The notes beneath the pieces were generated by a model. That model searched no databases and had not been told where the DNA came from. It saw nothing but the letters and a program-made list of their open reading frames with translations. From Polyangiaceae bacterium (GTDB lineage: Bacteria; Myxococcota_A; Polyangia; Polyangiales; Polyangiaceae), in contig JABTUA010000002.1 of NCBI GenBank assembly GCA_015075635.1, positions 1,664,501 through 1,728,500 on the forward strand: 64,000 nt of DNA, read 5' to 3'. Positions 29,540 through 38,481 of the stretch are shown piece by piece; positions within the stretch are counted from its first letter, which is position 1, and every line of letters starts with the position of its first letter. A program made the translations under genes and the position numbers.

Positions 29540-30040
29540 ATGCGCTTCCAGAACCTCTCTGTGTTGGTCGCGCTCGGGCTCGCCGTCGGCGCCTGCGACC
29601 GGCGGGCGGCCCACGAGCACCGAGCGGAGCCCGCGGTGAACGCAGAGCTCGCGCCGCCGCGCGCCGCGCCCCAGCGAGTTCGCGCCGTCGGCCAGCTCGG
29701 CCCTGGCAGAGGCACGCTGGTGGTCTCCCTCGAGGCTCCCGCGAACGGCAAGCTCACCACCGGTGCGCCGCTCCGCCTCGAGGCGAGCGGCGAACACCTG
29801 GAGTTCCCGACTCGCATCGACGAGAAGCTGGACCCGGAGAAGCTCCCGCTCAGAATTCCGGTGGACGTCGCCGACGGCGCGACCGGCCCGGCCCACGTGA
29901 AGCTCCACTACTTCTGGTGCGGGTCCGGCGAGGGCTCGGCGTGTCGTCCAGAGCGCGCCGAGCTGGTCGTGGAGCTCGACACGAGCGGTGACTCGGCCGG
30001 TGGCGAGGCCCACTTGACCCATCGCGCGGCGGGCTCCTGA
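29540..30040 (+). CDS. predicted lipoprotein of unknown function
   Basis: 166 residues. The signal ends LGLAVGAC. A charged, Pro-rich linker is followed by a single beta-rich domain starting at GQLGPGRGTLVVSLEAP, which holds two Cys (YFWCGSG and SACRPER) likely to be disulfide-bonded. No family recognised. It is divergent from glgP and precedes a Ser/Thr kinase by about 80 bases. Confidence 0.65.
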   Translation: MRFQNLSVLVALGLAVGACDRRAAHEHRAEPAVNAELAPPRAAPQRVRAVGQLGPGRGTLVVSLEAPANGKLTTGAPLRLEASGEHLEFPTRIDEKLDPEKLPLRIPVDVADGATGPAHVKLHYFWCGSGEGSACRPERAELVVELDTSGDSAGGEAHLTHRAAGS

Positions 30041-30118
30041 CCCGAATTGGGCGCTCGGCTCCACGCGCGCGCCGCAATATTCGGGCCCCAGCCGTGCTTT
30101 CCAGGTAAAATCTCGGCG

Positions 30119-31468
30119 ATGCCCAGACTCGGCGACAGCATGCCGCCTTCGGAGTCGCCGGAGAGCTGGGTACCCGAGCCCGGCACGGTGCTGGCGGGAC
30201 GCTACCAGGTCGAGGGCCTACTCGGCGCCGGCGGCATGGCTGCGGTGGTGAGCGCCATTCAGACCGAGCTCGGCCGGCGCGTCGCCATCAAGCTCTTGCC
30301 GCCGCGGGCGGCCCGCAGCGCCCTCGGCGTCGAGCGCTTCATGCGCGAGGCGCGCGCGGCCAGCGCCATCGACAGCGATCACGTGGTCAAGGTGTTCGAG
30401 GTCGGCCGCCTGGGGTCCGGCTTGCCGTTCATGGTGATGGAGTTCGTGGTCGGAGCGCCGCTGTCTCGCTTGATCGAGCGGCGCGGTCCGCTGCCGCTGC
30501 AGGAAGGGATCGACTACCTGCTCCAGGCGGCCGTCGCCATCGCGCACTGCCACGCCATCGGCGTCGTGCACCGCGACCTGAAGCCGGAGAACATCATGGT
30601 GCTGGAGAACCCCGGACAGCGCGGGCACGTGAAGGTGCTCGACTTCGGCATCTCCAAGGCCGACTGGTTCGAGCAGGAGCACACGCCGAGCCTCACCGGG
30701 ACCAGCGACGTGTTCGGAACGCCGACCCACATGTCGCCCGAGCAAGTCCGGTCGTCCAAGAGCGTGGACTATCGCACCGACATCTGGTCGCTCGGGGTGG
30801 TCCTGTACGAGATCGTGACCGGCAAGCCGCCGTTCATGGCGGAGTCCTTGCCGGCCCTCTCCGCCATGATCGTCAGCGACGAGCCCGTGCCGCCGTCGCA
30901 GCTCCGGCCGGATCTACCGCCGGAGATCGAGCGCCTGATCCTGCGCTGCCTCGCCAAGCGGCCCGAGCTACGCGTCCAGAGCGTGCACGAGCTGGCCCAG
31001 GAGCTCGCGCCGTTCGCCTCGACCGCGTCACACGCCCACCTGGAGCGCATCTTCGCCATCGCGGTCGCCAAACAACTCGGCGGCAGCGCCGCCACCGCCG
31101 GAGTCTCGGGCGCGTACGGCTCGCTGCGCAGCACCGCCAGCGCCTGGGGCACGACCCACCAGCGGCGCATCACCGCACGGCGCGGCATCGCGCTCGGTGT
31201 GGGCGCCGGGCTCGTGCTGTTCGCTGCGGTCAGCGTGGGGCTGATCGTCTCGGCGCGCTTTCGGCAGGCCGAGGTCGGGCCAGAGATCGAAGCGAGCCCC
31301 AACGCGGAAGCACCAGCGTCGCCCCGAGCCGCGGCCGCTCCCCCAGCGCCCCTCCCGAGCCTGACCCCCGCGGCCAGTGTCGCACCCAGCGCGAGCCCCG
31401 GCGTCGCGCCGCCGGTCAAGGCCAGACCGAAGAGCAACAACCCGAGCCCCCTCTCCGACCGGCACTGA
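30119..31468 (+). CDS. Hanks-type Ser/Thr protein kinase, membrane anchored
   Basis: 449 residues. Kinase subdomains: GLLGAGGMAAVV (glycine loop), VAIKLL (Lys), VHRDLKPENIM (catalytic loop), LDFGISK and the APE-like MSPEQV. One membrane helix at about 362-384 (GIALGVGAGLVLFAAVSVGL) is followed by an Ala/Pro/Ser-rich external tail. The activation segment has several Thr (SLTGTSDVFGT) that could be autophosphorylated. TAAAAT (30106-30111) places a possible transcript start one base before the ATG, though no -35 is seen. The next gene overlaps the stop by one base. Confidence 0.93.
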   Translation: MPRLGDSMPPSESPESWVPEPGTVLAGRYQVEGLLGAGGMAAVVSAIQTELGRRVAIKLLPPRAARSALGVERFMREARAASAIDSDHVVKVFEVGRLGSGLPFMVMEFVVGAPLSRLIERRGPLPLQEGIDYLLQAAVAIAHCHAIGVVHRDLKPENIMVLENPGQRGHVKVLDFGISKADWFEQEHTPSLTGTSDVFGTPTHMSPEQVRSSKSVDYRTDIWSLGVVLYEIVTGKPPFMAESLPALSAMIVSDEPVPPSQLRPDLPPEIERLILRCLAKRPELRVQSVHELAQELAPFASTASHAHLERIFAIAVAKQLGGSAATAGVSGAYGSLRSTASAWGTTHQRRITARRGIALGVGAGLVLFAAVSVGLIVSARFRQAEVGPEIEASPNAEAPASPRAAAAPPAPLPSLTPAASVAPSASPGVAPPVKARPKSNNPSPLSDRH

Positions 31469-32469
31469 TGACGCGCGCGTCCTTTGTGTTCGCCCTCGCG
31501 TTGCTCTGGCCGCTCGGCGCGGCGGCCGATCCGTCTCCGGCCGATCGCGCCGCTGCGGAGGCGTTGTTCCGAGACGCCAAGCAGCTGTACGCGAAGAAAC
31601 GCTACGCCGAAGCCTGCCGCAAGTTGGAGGAGAGCCAGCGCCTCGATCCTCAGGGAGGAACCCTGCTCAACCTCGCGGTGTGTCACGCGCGCGAAGGACG
31701 CACCGCCAGCGCCTGGGTCGAGTTCCAAGAGGCCATCGACGTCGCGAAGAAGGCCAAGCGCGCCGATCGCGTGCGCCTGGCGGAGAAGGAGCTCGCGCAG
31801 CTCGACAAGAAGCTCGCGCGCCTCACCGTCGAGGTACCGAGCGAAGCGCGCGTCTCCGGCCTGAGCATCGAGCGCGGCGGCGAGCGCGTCGGGGAGGGCG
31901 CCTGGGGCACGGCCGTGCCCGTCGATCCCGGCGTGGAGATCGAGATCTCCGCGAGCGCCGCGGGCTACAAGACCTGGCGCACGACCTTGCAGGTCTCCGC
32001 CGCGGAGCAAAAGACGCTGGTGGTGCCGAAGCTCGAGAAGTTGCCGCCGCCGCCGCAGCCGAAGGCCAAGCCTGGAGGCGCGGACGACGCGGATGCGGGG
32101 AAACGAAGCCGCGAGACCGAGCGCCTGATCGCCTACGTCGCTGGAGGAGTCGGCCTGGTCGGCGTCGGCGTCGGCAGCTACTTCGGCCTGTCCGCCATGA
32201 GCAAGAAGAACGCGACCGACGACCACTGCGACGGCAGCTTGTGCGACAAGGAAGGACTGGAGCTGAACGAGCAAGCCAACCGCGCGGCGACCATCAGCAA
32301 CATCGGCTTCGGCGTCGGCGTGATCGGCCTGGGCGTGGGCACGTACTTCTTCTTGGTGTCGCGGGCGGACGGCGACGAACGGCGAGCGCCCGCCAAAACC
32401 TCGGGCGTTCGCCTGGTTCCTTCGATCGGAGCGCGCTCTTCCGGTATCCTGATGACGGGTCGATGGTGA
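31468..32469 (+). CDS. TPR/PEGA-like exported protein with two C-terminal membrane helices
   Basis: 333 residues. A signal peptide (about 1-20), a TPR-like helical stretch (ALFRDAKQLYAKKRYAEAC, LDPQGGTLLNLAVCHA), a beta-rich PEGA-like segment (about 115-185), a charged linker, then two helices (about 222-242 and 275-297) flanking a CDGSLC loop. This domain order is common downstream of kinases in myxobacteria. The ATG overlaps the kinase stop (TGATG) and the 3' end overlaps the next gene by seven bases, so all three form one operon. Confidence 0.8.
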   Translation: MTRASFVFALALLWPLGAAADPSPADRAAAEALFRDAKQLYAKKRYAEACRKLEESQRLDPQGGTLLNLAVCHAREGRTASAWVEFQEAIDVAKKAKRADRVRLAEKELAQLDKKLARLTVEVPSEARVSGLSIERGGERVGEGAWGTAVPVDPGVEIEISASAAGYKTWRTTLQVSAAEQKTLVVPKLEKLPPPPQPKAKPGGADDADAGKRSRETERLIAYVAGGVGLVGVGVGSYFGLSAMSKKNATDDHCDGSLCDKEGLELNEQANRAATISNIGFGVGVIGLGVGTYFFLVSRADGDERRAPAKTSGVRLVPSIGARSSGILMTGRW

Positions 32470-33719
32470 GCTTCTCCCGCATCACGGCGCTCGGCCTCAC
32501 GGCGCTCGCGCTCGGGGCCGCCTGTCAGGTGGTGCTCGGCATCGAGGACAAGCAGCTCGACCCCAACCTGGGAACGGGGGGCACCAGCAGCGGCGGGAGC
32601 GCCGGCAGCGACGCCGGCGGGGGCGGGCCGAAGGGCTCGGACCCCGTGCCGCCGAAGCGACCGCCCGGGCCCGCGGTCCCGTCCGGCGGCGCCACGCGCT
32701 GGTTCGCGGCGAAGACGATCTTCCTGGGGACTTCGGATCCGGAGACCAAGAAGCCCGACAGCACCGCGTGGCGGCGCATCGGTCACGACGTGGACGGCGA
32801 GTGCACCACGGCGGAGATCTCCAAGAGCAACAGCTCGACCACCTGCGCCCAACCGTCGAGCGCACCGCCCGAGTCGCTGGAGGACGGCGACGACTGCCGC
32901 GACAACGCCGCGGGCCGCCTGCTGGCGGTGGGGATCCAGGTCGTGCCCCTCAACTTCGAGCCGCAGCTGCACGCCGAGCTGCTCACCGGCGAGACCGCGA
33001 CCTACGTGCTGCGCCTCGACGACCTCTCGAACGAGGCGGACGACCCCTACGTGCGGGGCTCGCTCTACGTCAGCGTGCCGCGCAACCCGACGTTCGAGAA
33101 GCCGCCGAGCTGGGACGGCTTCGATCAGTTCGCGCTGGACGTGGCTTCGGTGGACGTTTCGGGAGCGGGTGGCGCGGACGCCGGCGACGCGGCAACGACC
33201 GACGCCGGCGCCCCCGACTCCGGCGCGGGCGACGCGGCGCCTCCGTCGCCGCTGGTGGACAAGCCGCTCTTCGTCTTCGACAAAGGCTACCTGTCGAGCA
33301 ACGTCTGGGTCAGCGGTGACCTGGGGAAGTCCCCCGGCAAAGTGCCGCTCTTCGTCTTCGACCGCCTGACCGTGGTGGACACGGTCACCACCACCCTGAC
33401 GCTCGAGCTCACGCCGGAGCACGACCAAGCCAAGAGCTCTCAGCTCTCCGTGGCCGTGACCACGGCGACCATCGAGAGCTACTTCCGGCCCATCGCGCAC
33501 GAGCTCGCGAACTGCATCGCATCGCTGGGAAACCTCTTGATGGACAGCTACGTGCTGCCCGCCCGGGACCTCGGCGCCGGGCCGACCCTGATCACGCCCA
33601 GCCAGCCCTGCGATGCGGAGAGCTTCGCCTTTGCCTTCGAGTGGAAGCCGGTGAAGCCGCCGATCTACGTGGTACCCGGGCCCGCCAAGCCGCCGAAGTG
33701 CGGCGACGGCGGGACCTGA
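32463..33719 (+). CDS. large lipoprotein, third gene of the kinase operon
   Basis: 418 residues. The signal ends LALGAAC and is followed by VVLGIEDKQLDP, a motif often seen at the start of myxobacterial surface lipoproteins, then a Gly/Ser-rich linker. The rest is beta-rich with an Asp/Ala/Gly insertion (about 235-262). Cys pairs near 118-145 may form disulfides. No enzyme motif was seen. Coupling to the kinase suggests a surface protein regulated by or sensing for it. Confidence 0.75.
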   Translation: MVSFSRITALGLTALALGAACQVVLGIEDKQLDPNLGTGGTSSGGSAGSDAGGGGPKGSDPVPPKRPPGPAVPSGGATRWFAAKTIFLGTSDPETKKPDSTAWRRIGHDVDGECTTAEISKSNSSTTCAQPSSAPPESLEDGDDCRDNAAGRLLAVGIQVVPLNFEPQLHAELLTGETATYVLRLDDLSNEADDPYVRGSLYVSVPRNPTFEKPPSWDGFDQFALDVASVDVSGAGGADAGDAATTDAGAPDSGAGDAAPPSPLVDKPLFVFDKGYLSSNVWVSGDLGKSPGKVPLFVFDRLTVVDTVTTTLTLELTPEHDQAKSSQLSVAVTTATIESYFRPIAHELANCIASLGNLLMDSYVLPARDLGAGPTLITPSQPCDAESFAFAFEWKPVKPPIYVVPGPAKPPKCGDGGT

Positions 33720-33721
33720 GG

Positions 33722-34036
33722 TCAGGCCGCCGAAGCGTTGATCGGCACGATCACCGCCAGGCCCGCGTGCTCGCAGTCCGCCACCAGCTGCCGAGCGCTG
33801 AGCGTGAAGCGCATCCCCACGTAGCGCGCGATCTCGTCCGCCGCCACCCTGACCTCCGCGGCCGTCGGGATCGCGTTCGGCACCGGCTGAACCCGGCAGC
33901 GCGCGCGGGCCAGGCGATAGGCAGCGACGGCCAAGCTCCCGGCGCCGTCCAGCAGCTGGCGATACAGGGCGCGATTCTCCGCCAGACGGCGCAGCCACTC
34001 GGTGGGACGTTCCAGCTCGTCGGTCGTAATCCTCAT
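33722..34036 (-). CDS. small alpha-helical protein of unknown function
   Basis: 104 residues starting MRITTDELERPTEWLRRL. AGGAG lies 8 bases before this ATG, which decides the start over longer forms. The sequence is helical and charged, with one CRVQPVPN loop and a hydrophobic C-terminal GLAVIVPINASAA. No family recognised. It converges on the kinase operon with a two-base gap. Confidence 0.6.
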   Translation of the reverse strand: MRITTDELERPTEWLRRLAENRALYRQLLDGAGSLAVAAYRLARARCRVQPVPNAIPTAAEVRVAADEIARYVGMRFTLSARQLVADCEHAGLAVIVPINASAA

Positions 34037-34280
34037 GACGCGATCTCCTGTTGGTGGCGCGGAGCGCACCCGTCGGACACGCGGGGAGTCCGCGGCCAGG
34101 GGGCGCGAGGTCCGGCCGCGCCACGCCCACCCCTCGGGCAGCGTGATGCGAGCCTTCTCATGGTCGACCCGTGTCTGCCACGACGCTGGCCAAAGGGACA
34201 AGTTCTGGTGCGGAGGCGCCGGCGCGGCCCCGGCCCGGGTGCGCCGGCACCTGCAAGAAAAAGCCCGTTCTCTCGCGCAA

Positions 34281-34309
34281 TTGACGGCGAGGGGTCGCGC
34301 CTGAAAAAT
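34281..34309 (+). promoter_or_regulatory. sigma70-like promoter for the MshEN/HD-GYP gene
   Basis: TTGACG (34281-34286), 17-base spacer, AAAAAT (34304-34309; four of six match). The predicted transcript start at about 34316 leaves only two bases before the ATG at 34318, so the mRNA would be almost leaderless; no RBS is visible upstream. The rest of 34037-34280 shows nothing else recognisable. Confidence 0.5.
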
Positions 34310-34317
34310 GGGTGTGA

Positions 34318-36714
34318 ATGTGGACTCCCACCTGGGTCGGAGAACGCCTGCGCGCCGAGGGCTTGATCACCGCGGCGCAGCTCTCCGCGACGGTGCAAGC
34401 CATGCAGCTCTACAACGAGCGCATGGAGGAGGCCCTGCTGCGCATCGGGGCCATCGACGAGGACCGCCTGCTGCGCTTCGCGGCCGAGCGCTGCCGCACT
34501 CAGTTCGTATCGACGGCCAAGCTGGCGCGCCTACAGGTCACCGACCAGGCCTTGCGCCTCTTGCCCGAGCGCGTGGCGGACAAGCTCCTGGCCTTCCCGG
34601 TGCGCTACGAGCCGGACACCGACACGCTCAGCATCGTCTCCCCGGACGCCGGTGACCCCGAGTACAAGAAGCAGCTCTCGATCGCCATCCGCGTGCGCGA
34701 GGTGAAGCCCTACATCGCGCGACCGGCGGCGGTGAAGGCGGCGATCGCCAAGTGGTACCGGGGTGAGACGAATCCGTTCGCCTCGCTCTTGTCGGACTCG
34801 TTCATGCTCGGCAACGCGTTCGAGCCCGAACCTCGACGTCCGACCGACACACGCCCCGGACCCGCAGCGCCCCAGCACGCGCCCGTGCCCGCGCCGCCCG
34901 CTCCGGTACACCCCCGCGGTGAGTACTTCGTGACCCCGGTGCCCACGGCCGCCGCGCCGCGGGAGACCGCAGTGCCCCGGGACGTTCCGCCGCCGCCCCC
35001 GATGCTCGAGCTGACCGCACCGCAGGCGCCGGAGGCGTTCCGAGCGCCGGCGCCGCGGCCGGCGCCGCAACCCCGGGCGCCCACGGGCGCGCCGCAACCA
35101 CCAGCGTTCGGTACGCCGCACCCACCGACGTTCGGTACTCCGCAACGGGCCGCGTTCGGCACGACGCCGCAGCCGGAGCCCTCCGCTCCGCAGCAGCCGC
35201 ACTTCGGCTCGCTCCAGGAGCCATTCGGGGCGCACGAGCCCGCCGAGCCGTCACATCATGTCGTGCCGGTACCGGACGCTCCGCCTGCGCGGGAGTCGTA
35301 CAAGCCACCCGCAGTGCCCCACCCGAGCGGCAAATCGGGCACGGCGGCACCCGCGCCGCGCTTCGTTCCCTCGGGTTTCCCCGGCCCGGTCTCCGAGGTC
35401 CGCGACAAGCGCCTGCGCGACCTGGCGGAGCTCCTGAACGTGCTGGTCACCCTGAACGAGAACAGCCGCGACGAGTTCCGCGGGCACTCCGCGTCGGTGG
35501 CGCGCCTCTCCAAGATGATGACGGAGCGGATGGGTCTGGACGAAGTCGCTCAGATGAACGCGACCATCGCCGCCAACCTGCACGACCTGGGCAAGCCCAT
35601 CTCGTACCACCTGACACCGCTCAACGTGGCGCAGTACGACACCCACCGGCGCGCCGCCCTCAAGCTGGTCTACACTCCGCAGCGCCTGGTCGAGAGCGTC
35701 GGGCTCCCGATGGAAGCGACCACCGCGGTCAGCTCCATGTACGAGCGCTTCGACGGCAGCGGGTTCCCGGGGCGCATGGCCGGCAAGTCGATCCCGCTCT
35801 CCGCGCGCGTGCTCGCGCTCTGCGACACCTACTCGGATCTCACGCTGAACCCCCGAAACCTGTACCGGAAGGAGCTCTCGCACGAAGAAGCTCACAAGGT
35901 GCTCGACGAGTACGCCGGCTCGCTGTTCGACCCCGATCTGGTCGAGCTCCTGTCGCAGCTGGTCGTGGGCGAGGACCTGCGCCGCCGCTTGAGCGACGAC
36001 AAGCCACTGGTGCTGATCGTCGAGCCGGATCCCGAAGAGGCAACCATCCTCGAGCTCCGCCTGGTGGCTCAGGGCTTCGACGTGAAGGTGACGCGAGCTG
36101 CCGATCAGGCGCTGAAGTTCGCCGAGGCTGGCAACCTCCGGTACGTGCTCTCGGAGGTCGAGCTCCAGCCCTTCGACGGCTTCGATCTCTTGCAGCGACT
36201 GCGGCGCTCGGAGAGCACCAAGAACGTGCCTTTTCTGTTCGTCGCCAAGAACTCGGACGCGGCAGCGGTCGACCGCGCGTTCAGCCTGGGCGCCCAGGAC
36301 TACGTGGTGAAGCCGACCACCGGCGACGTGCTCGCCGGTAAGCTGAGGCGCCTGGCGGCGGCGCCCCGCAAGAACAGCTCGGACAATGTCGCCGCGGGCG
36401 TCGCGGGCTCGCTCAAGGACCTCGCGTTGCCGGACTTGATGCAGATCCTCTTTCACGGCAGAAAGAGCGGCAAGGTCAGCGTGAAGTCGTCGGGCCGGGA
36501 GGGACAGCTGCACTTCCAGGAGGGCCGGATGGTGCACGCGCTGCTCGACGAGCTGGCAGGCGAGGAAGCCGTTTACGAGATGCTCACCTTCGACCAGGGC
36601 AGCTTCGCGCTCGATCCGAGCTTCCAGCCCACGACCACGACCATTCAGGCCAGCCCCGAGATGGTGATTCTCGAAGGCCTGCGGCGACTGGACGAGAAGA
36701 ATCGGGGGGCGTAG
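34318..36714 (+). CDS. MshEN + degenerate HD-GYP + receiver + PATAN (DUF4388) signalling protein
   Basis: 798 residues. Domains in order: MshEN/GspE-N-like (1-145), Pro-rich linker (about 160-340), HD-GYP-like (about 365-555), receiver (about 560-680) and PATAN/DUF4388 (about 695-770, LPDLMQILFHGRKSGKV). HD-GYP keeps HDLGKP, but HHExxDGxGYP is MYERFDGSGFPG, so the paired metal-binding His are gone. The receiver has Glu (SEVELQPFDG) where Asp is phosphorylated, with its Lys conserved in VVKP. By family knowledge MshEN binds c-di-GMP and PATAN mediates partner contacts; this may be a sensor rather than an enzyme. Confidence 0.85.
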   Translation: MWTPTWVGERLRAEGLITAAQLSATVQAMQLYNERMEEALLRIGAIDEDRLLRFAAERCRTQFVSTAKLARLQVTDQALRLLPERVADKLLAFPVRYEPDTDTLSIVSPDAGDPEYKKQLSIAIRVREVKPYIARPAAVKAAIAKWYRGETNPFASLLSDSFMLGNAFEPEPRRPTDTRPGPAAPQHAPVPAPPAPVHPRGEYFVTPVPTAAAPRETAVPRDVPPPPPMLELTAPQAPEAFRAPAPRPAPQPRAPTGAPQPPAFGTPHPPTFGTPQRAAFGTTPQPEPSAPQQPHFGSLQEPFGAHEPAEPSHHVVPVPDAPPARESYKPPAVPHPSGKSGTAAPAPRFVPSGFPGPVSEVRDKRLRDLAELLNVLVTLNENSRDEFRGHSASVARLSKMMTERMGLDEVAQMNATIAANLHDLGKPISYHLTPLNVAQYDTHRRAALKLVYTPQRLVESVGLPMEATTAVSSMYERFDGSGFPGRMAGKSIPLSARVLALCDTYSDLTLNPRNLYRKELSHEEAHKVLDEYAGSLFDPDLVELLSQLVVGEDLRRRLSDDKPLVLIVEPDPEEATILELRLVAQGFDVKVTRAADQALKFAEAGNLRYVLSEVELQPFDGFDLLQRLRRSESTKNVPFLFVAKNSDAAAVDRAFSLGAQDYVVKPTTGDVLAGKLRRLAAAPRKNSSDNVAAGVAGSLKDLALPDLMQILFHGRKSGKVSVKSSGREGQLHFQEGRMVHALLDELAGEEAVYEMLTFDQGSFALDPSFQPTTTTIQASPEMVILEGLRRLDEKNRGA

Positions 36715-36760
36715 CGGCTGCGGCTGCGGGTCTCGGCAACGGAGTTGGGCCGCCTGCAAC

Positions 36761-38377
36761 TCAGCGCGCGTTCTGCACGAAGCGCACGAGCGCGAGCGCG
36801 ATGCCCGCGATGACCAGCGGTCCGGCCACCCAGAGCGGGCGCACCGGGCCAACCGAGAACAGCTCGCCGCTGTACTGCGAATACGCGAAGTCCGCGGCCA
36901 TCACCGCGATGCCGAGCGCGACGAGCTGGATTGGGCCGCGCAGGCGGTCCTTGAGCTCGCGGGTGCTCGCGCCCGGCAGCGGGTCCATCGCACCGTAGCG
37001 CGCCGGCGCGCTGCGGATCGGCGGCGCGCGGGGCGAGAGGCCGATGCCATCCATGTGGCCCTGACGGCTCGGTGCGGAGGCCATGCGGTCCGGCGGGCCG
37101 ATCTCGTCAGCGATGTCGATGCTGGCCGGAGCCCGTGGAGCGGTCGGGCGCGCAGCGGGCGCGCCGTCGTTCTCGCGCATCACGGTGATCTTGGCGGGGG
37201 CCTGCGGCTCGGCGTTGCGAGGCGCCGCGGACTTCTTGGCTGGCGGGAGGCCGAGGTCCAGATCGGGCACCTCGAGGCTCGGCGCCGGCTCCCGCGGCGG
37301 AGGCAGATCTGCCGGCCCGCTCACGGCGACGCGAGTCGCCGCCATCGGATCGGGCTTCATCGATACCAACAGGCCCTGCTGCCCGGCGAAGGGACCGGCT
37401 GCCGGCGGCGGAATGGTCACCACGCCTTCCTGCATTCCGGCAGCGCGGTGCAGATCCGTCCAGAACTGCCCGACGTCCTGGTACCGGTCGCGAGGATCGA
37501 CCGCGACCGCCTTCGCGCACACGCGCTCGACGGCATCCGGCACGTCCACGCCCTCGGTCCGGGGCGTGGGGCGACGGCCCGGGTCGATGGCCGAGCCGAG
37601 CAGCGCCGCCTGGTCGCCCTCCATCGGCGGCCGGCCCGTGACGGCGTTGAGCAGGGTCAGCGCCAGACCCCAGACGTCCGTCCATGGCCCGGTCTGACCG
37701 AAGCGCTTGGGCAGCCACTGCTCGGGCGCCCCGAAGGCTGGCGTGAAGGCGACGATGCCGTCGCCCTGGGTGGACTGGTGTCCGACCATCTGCGTGGCGA
37801 CGCTCTTCACCTTGCCGATGCCGAAGTCCAGGATCTTGGCGCTTCGCTGCCCGTGCTGCTCGACGACGAAGACGTTCTCCGGCTTCATGTCCCGGTGCAG
37901 GATGCAGACCTCGCCACCGGCCCCGGGGAAGTGGTGCGCGCGCTCGAGCGCCCGGGCCACGGGGGTGAGCAAGCGGACGGCTTCTTTCAACGTCAGCGGC
38001 GGTTCGAAGCGCTGGTTCTTCGCCTCGATCAGCGCGTCCAGCGTCTGACCCTCGAGCCACTCGAGCGCGATGAACGGCACGAAGCGGCTGACGCCCTCGA
38101 GGATGCCGACGTGCAAAGGCCGCACCACCGCAGGCGTCGAGCTCGACAGCCGGAACAGGAGCTCGCCCTCTTCCCGGAAGCGCTCGAGGAACTCTTGGTA
38201 GTGTTGCGCGCCGAGGGACTCCGGGACCTTCAGGCACTTGAGCGCGACCTGAGCCCGGAACGCGCTGTGGTAGGCGCGGTAGACCACCGCGAACCCGCCC
38301 TCGGCGACCACACCTTCGACCTGGTACGCCCCCGCCTGCGTCGTGCCGACGATGCCGAAGACGTCCTCTGCGCCCAT
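36761..38377 (-). CDS. Hanks-type Ser/Thr protein kinase with two C-terminal membrane helices
   Basis: 538 residues. GVVAEGGFAVVY, VALKCLKV, LHRDMKPENVFV and LDFGIGK are the catalytic motifs; the P+1 region has FGAPEQW. A disordered linker with Thr-Arg-Val and Pro/Ala repeats (about 300-470) is followed by two helices (about 468-490 and 508-530). GAGG precedes the ATG by about five bases. It converges on the MshEN/HD-GYP gene and is divergent from the amidase. Confidence 0.92.
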   Translation of the reverse strand: MGAEDVFGIVGTTQAGAYQVEGVVAEGGFAVVYRAYHSAFRAQVALKCLKVPESLGAQHYQEFLERFREEGELLFRLSSSTPAVVRPLHVGILEGVSRFVPFIALEWLEGQTLDALIEAKNQRFEPPLTLKEAVRLLTPVARALERAHHFPGAGGEVCILHRDMKPENVFVVEQHGQRSAKILDFGIGKVKSVATQMVGHQSTQGDGIVAFTPAFGAPEQWLPKRFGQTGPWTDVWGLALTLLNAVTGRPPMEGDQAALLGSAIDPGRRPTPRTEGVDVPDAVERVCAKAVAVDPRDRYQDVGQFWTDLHRAAGMQEGVVTIPPPAAGPFAGQQGLLVSMKPDPMAATRVAVSGPADLPPPREPAPSLEVPDLDLGLPPAKKSAAPRNAEPQAPAKITVMRENDGAPAARPTAPRAPASIDIADEIGPPDRMASAPSRQGHMDGIGLSPRAPPIRSAPARYGAMDPLPGASTRELKDRLRGPIQLVALGIAVMAADFAYSQYSGELFSVGPVRPLWVAGPLVIAGIALALVRFVQNAR

Positions 38378-38481
38378 CCGACCTCACGATAGTAGAGTCG
38401 CTCGGGACAGGAAAGCCGGAGCAGCAGGGGCCGGCGCGGGCGTTGGTGAAAAACGAGACACTCCCGACTAGCATCCGGAGC

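Noticed and set aside
38443..38481. TTG or GTG start for the amidase
   Set aside because: No RBS at a good distance for either; ATG at 38482 kept, though the question remains open.
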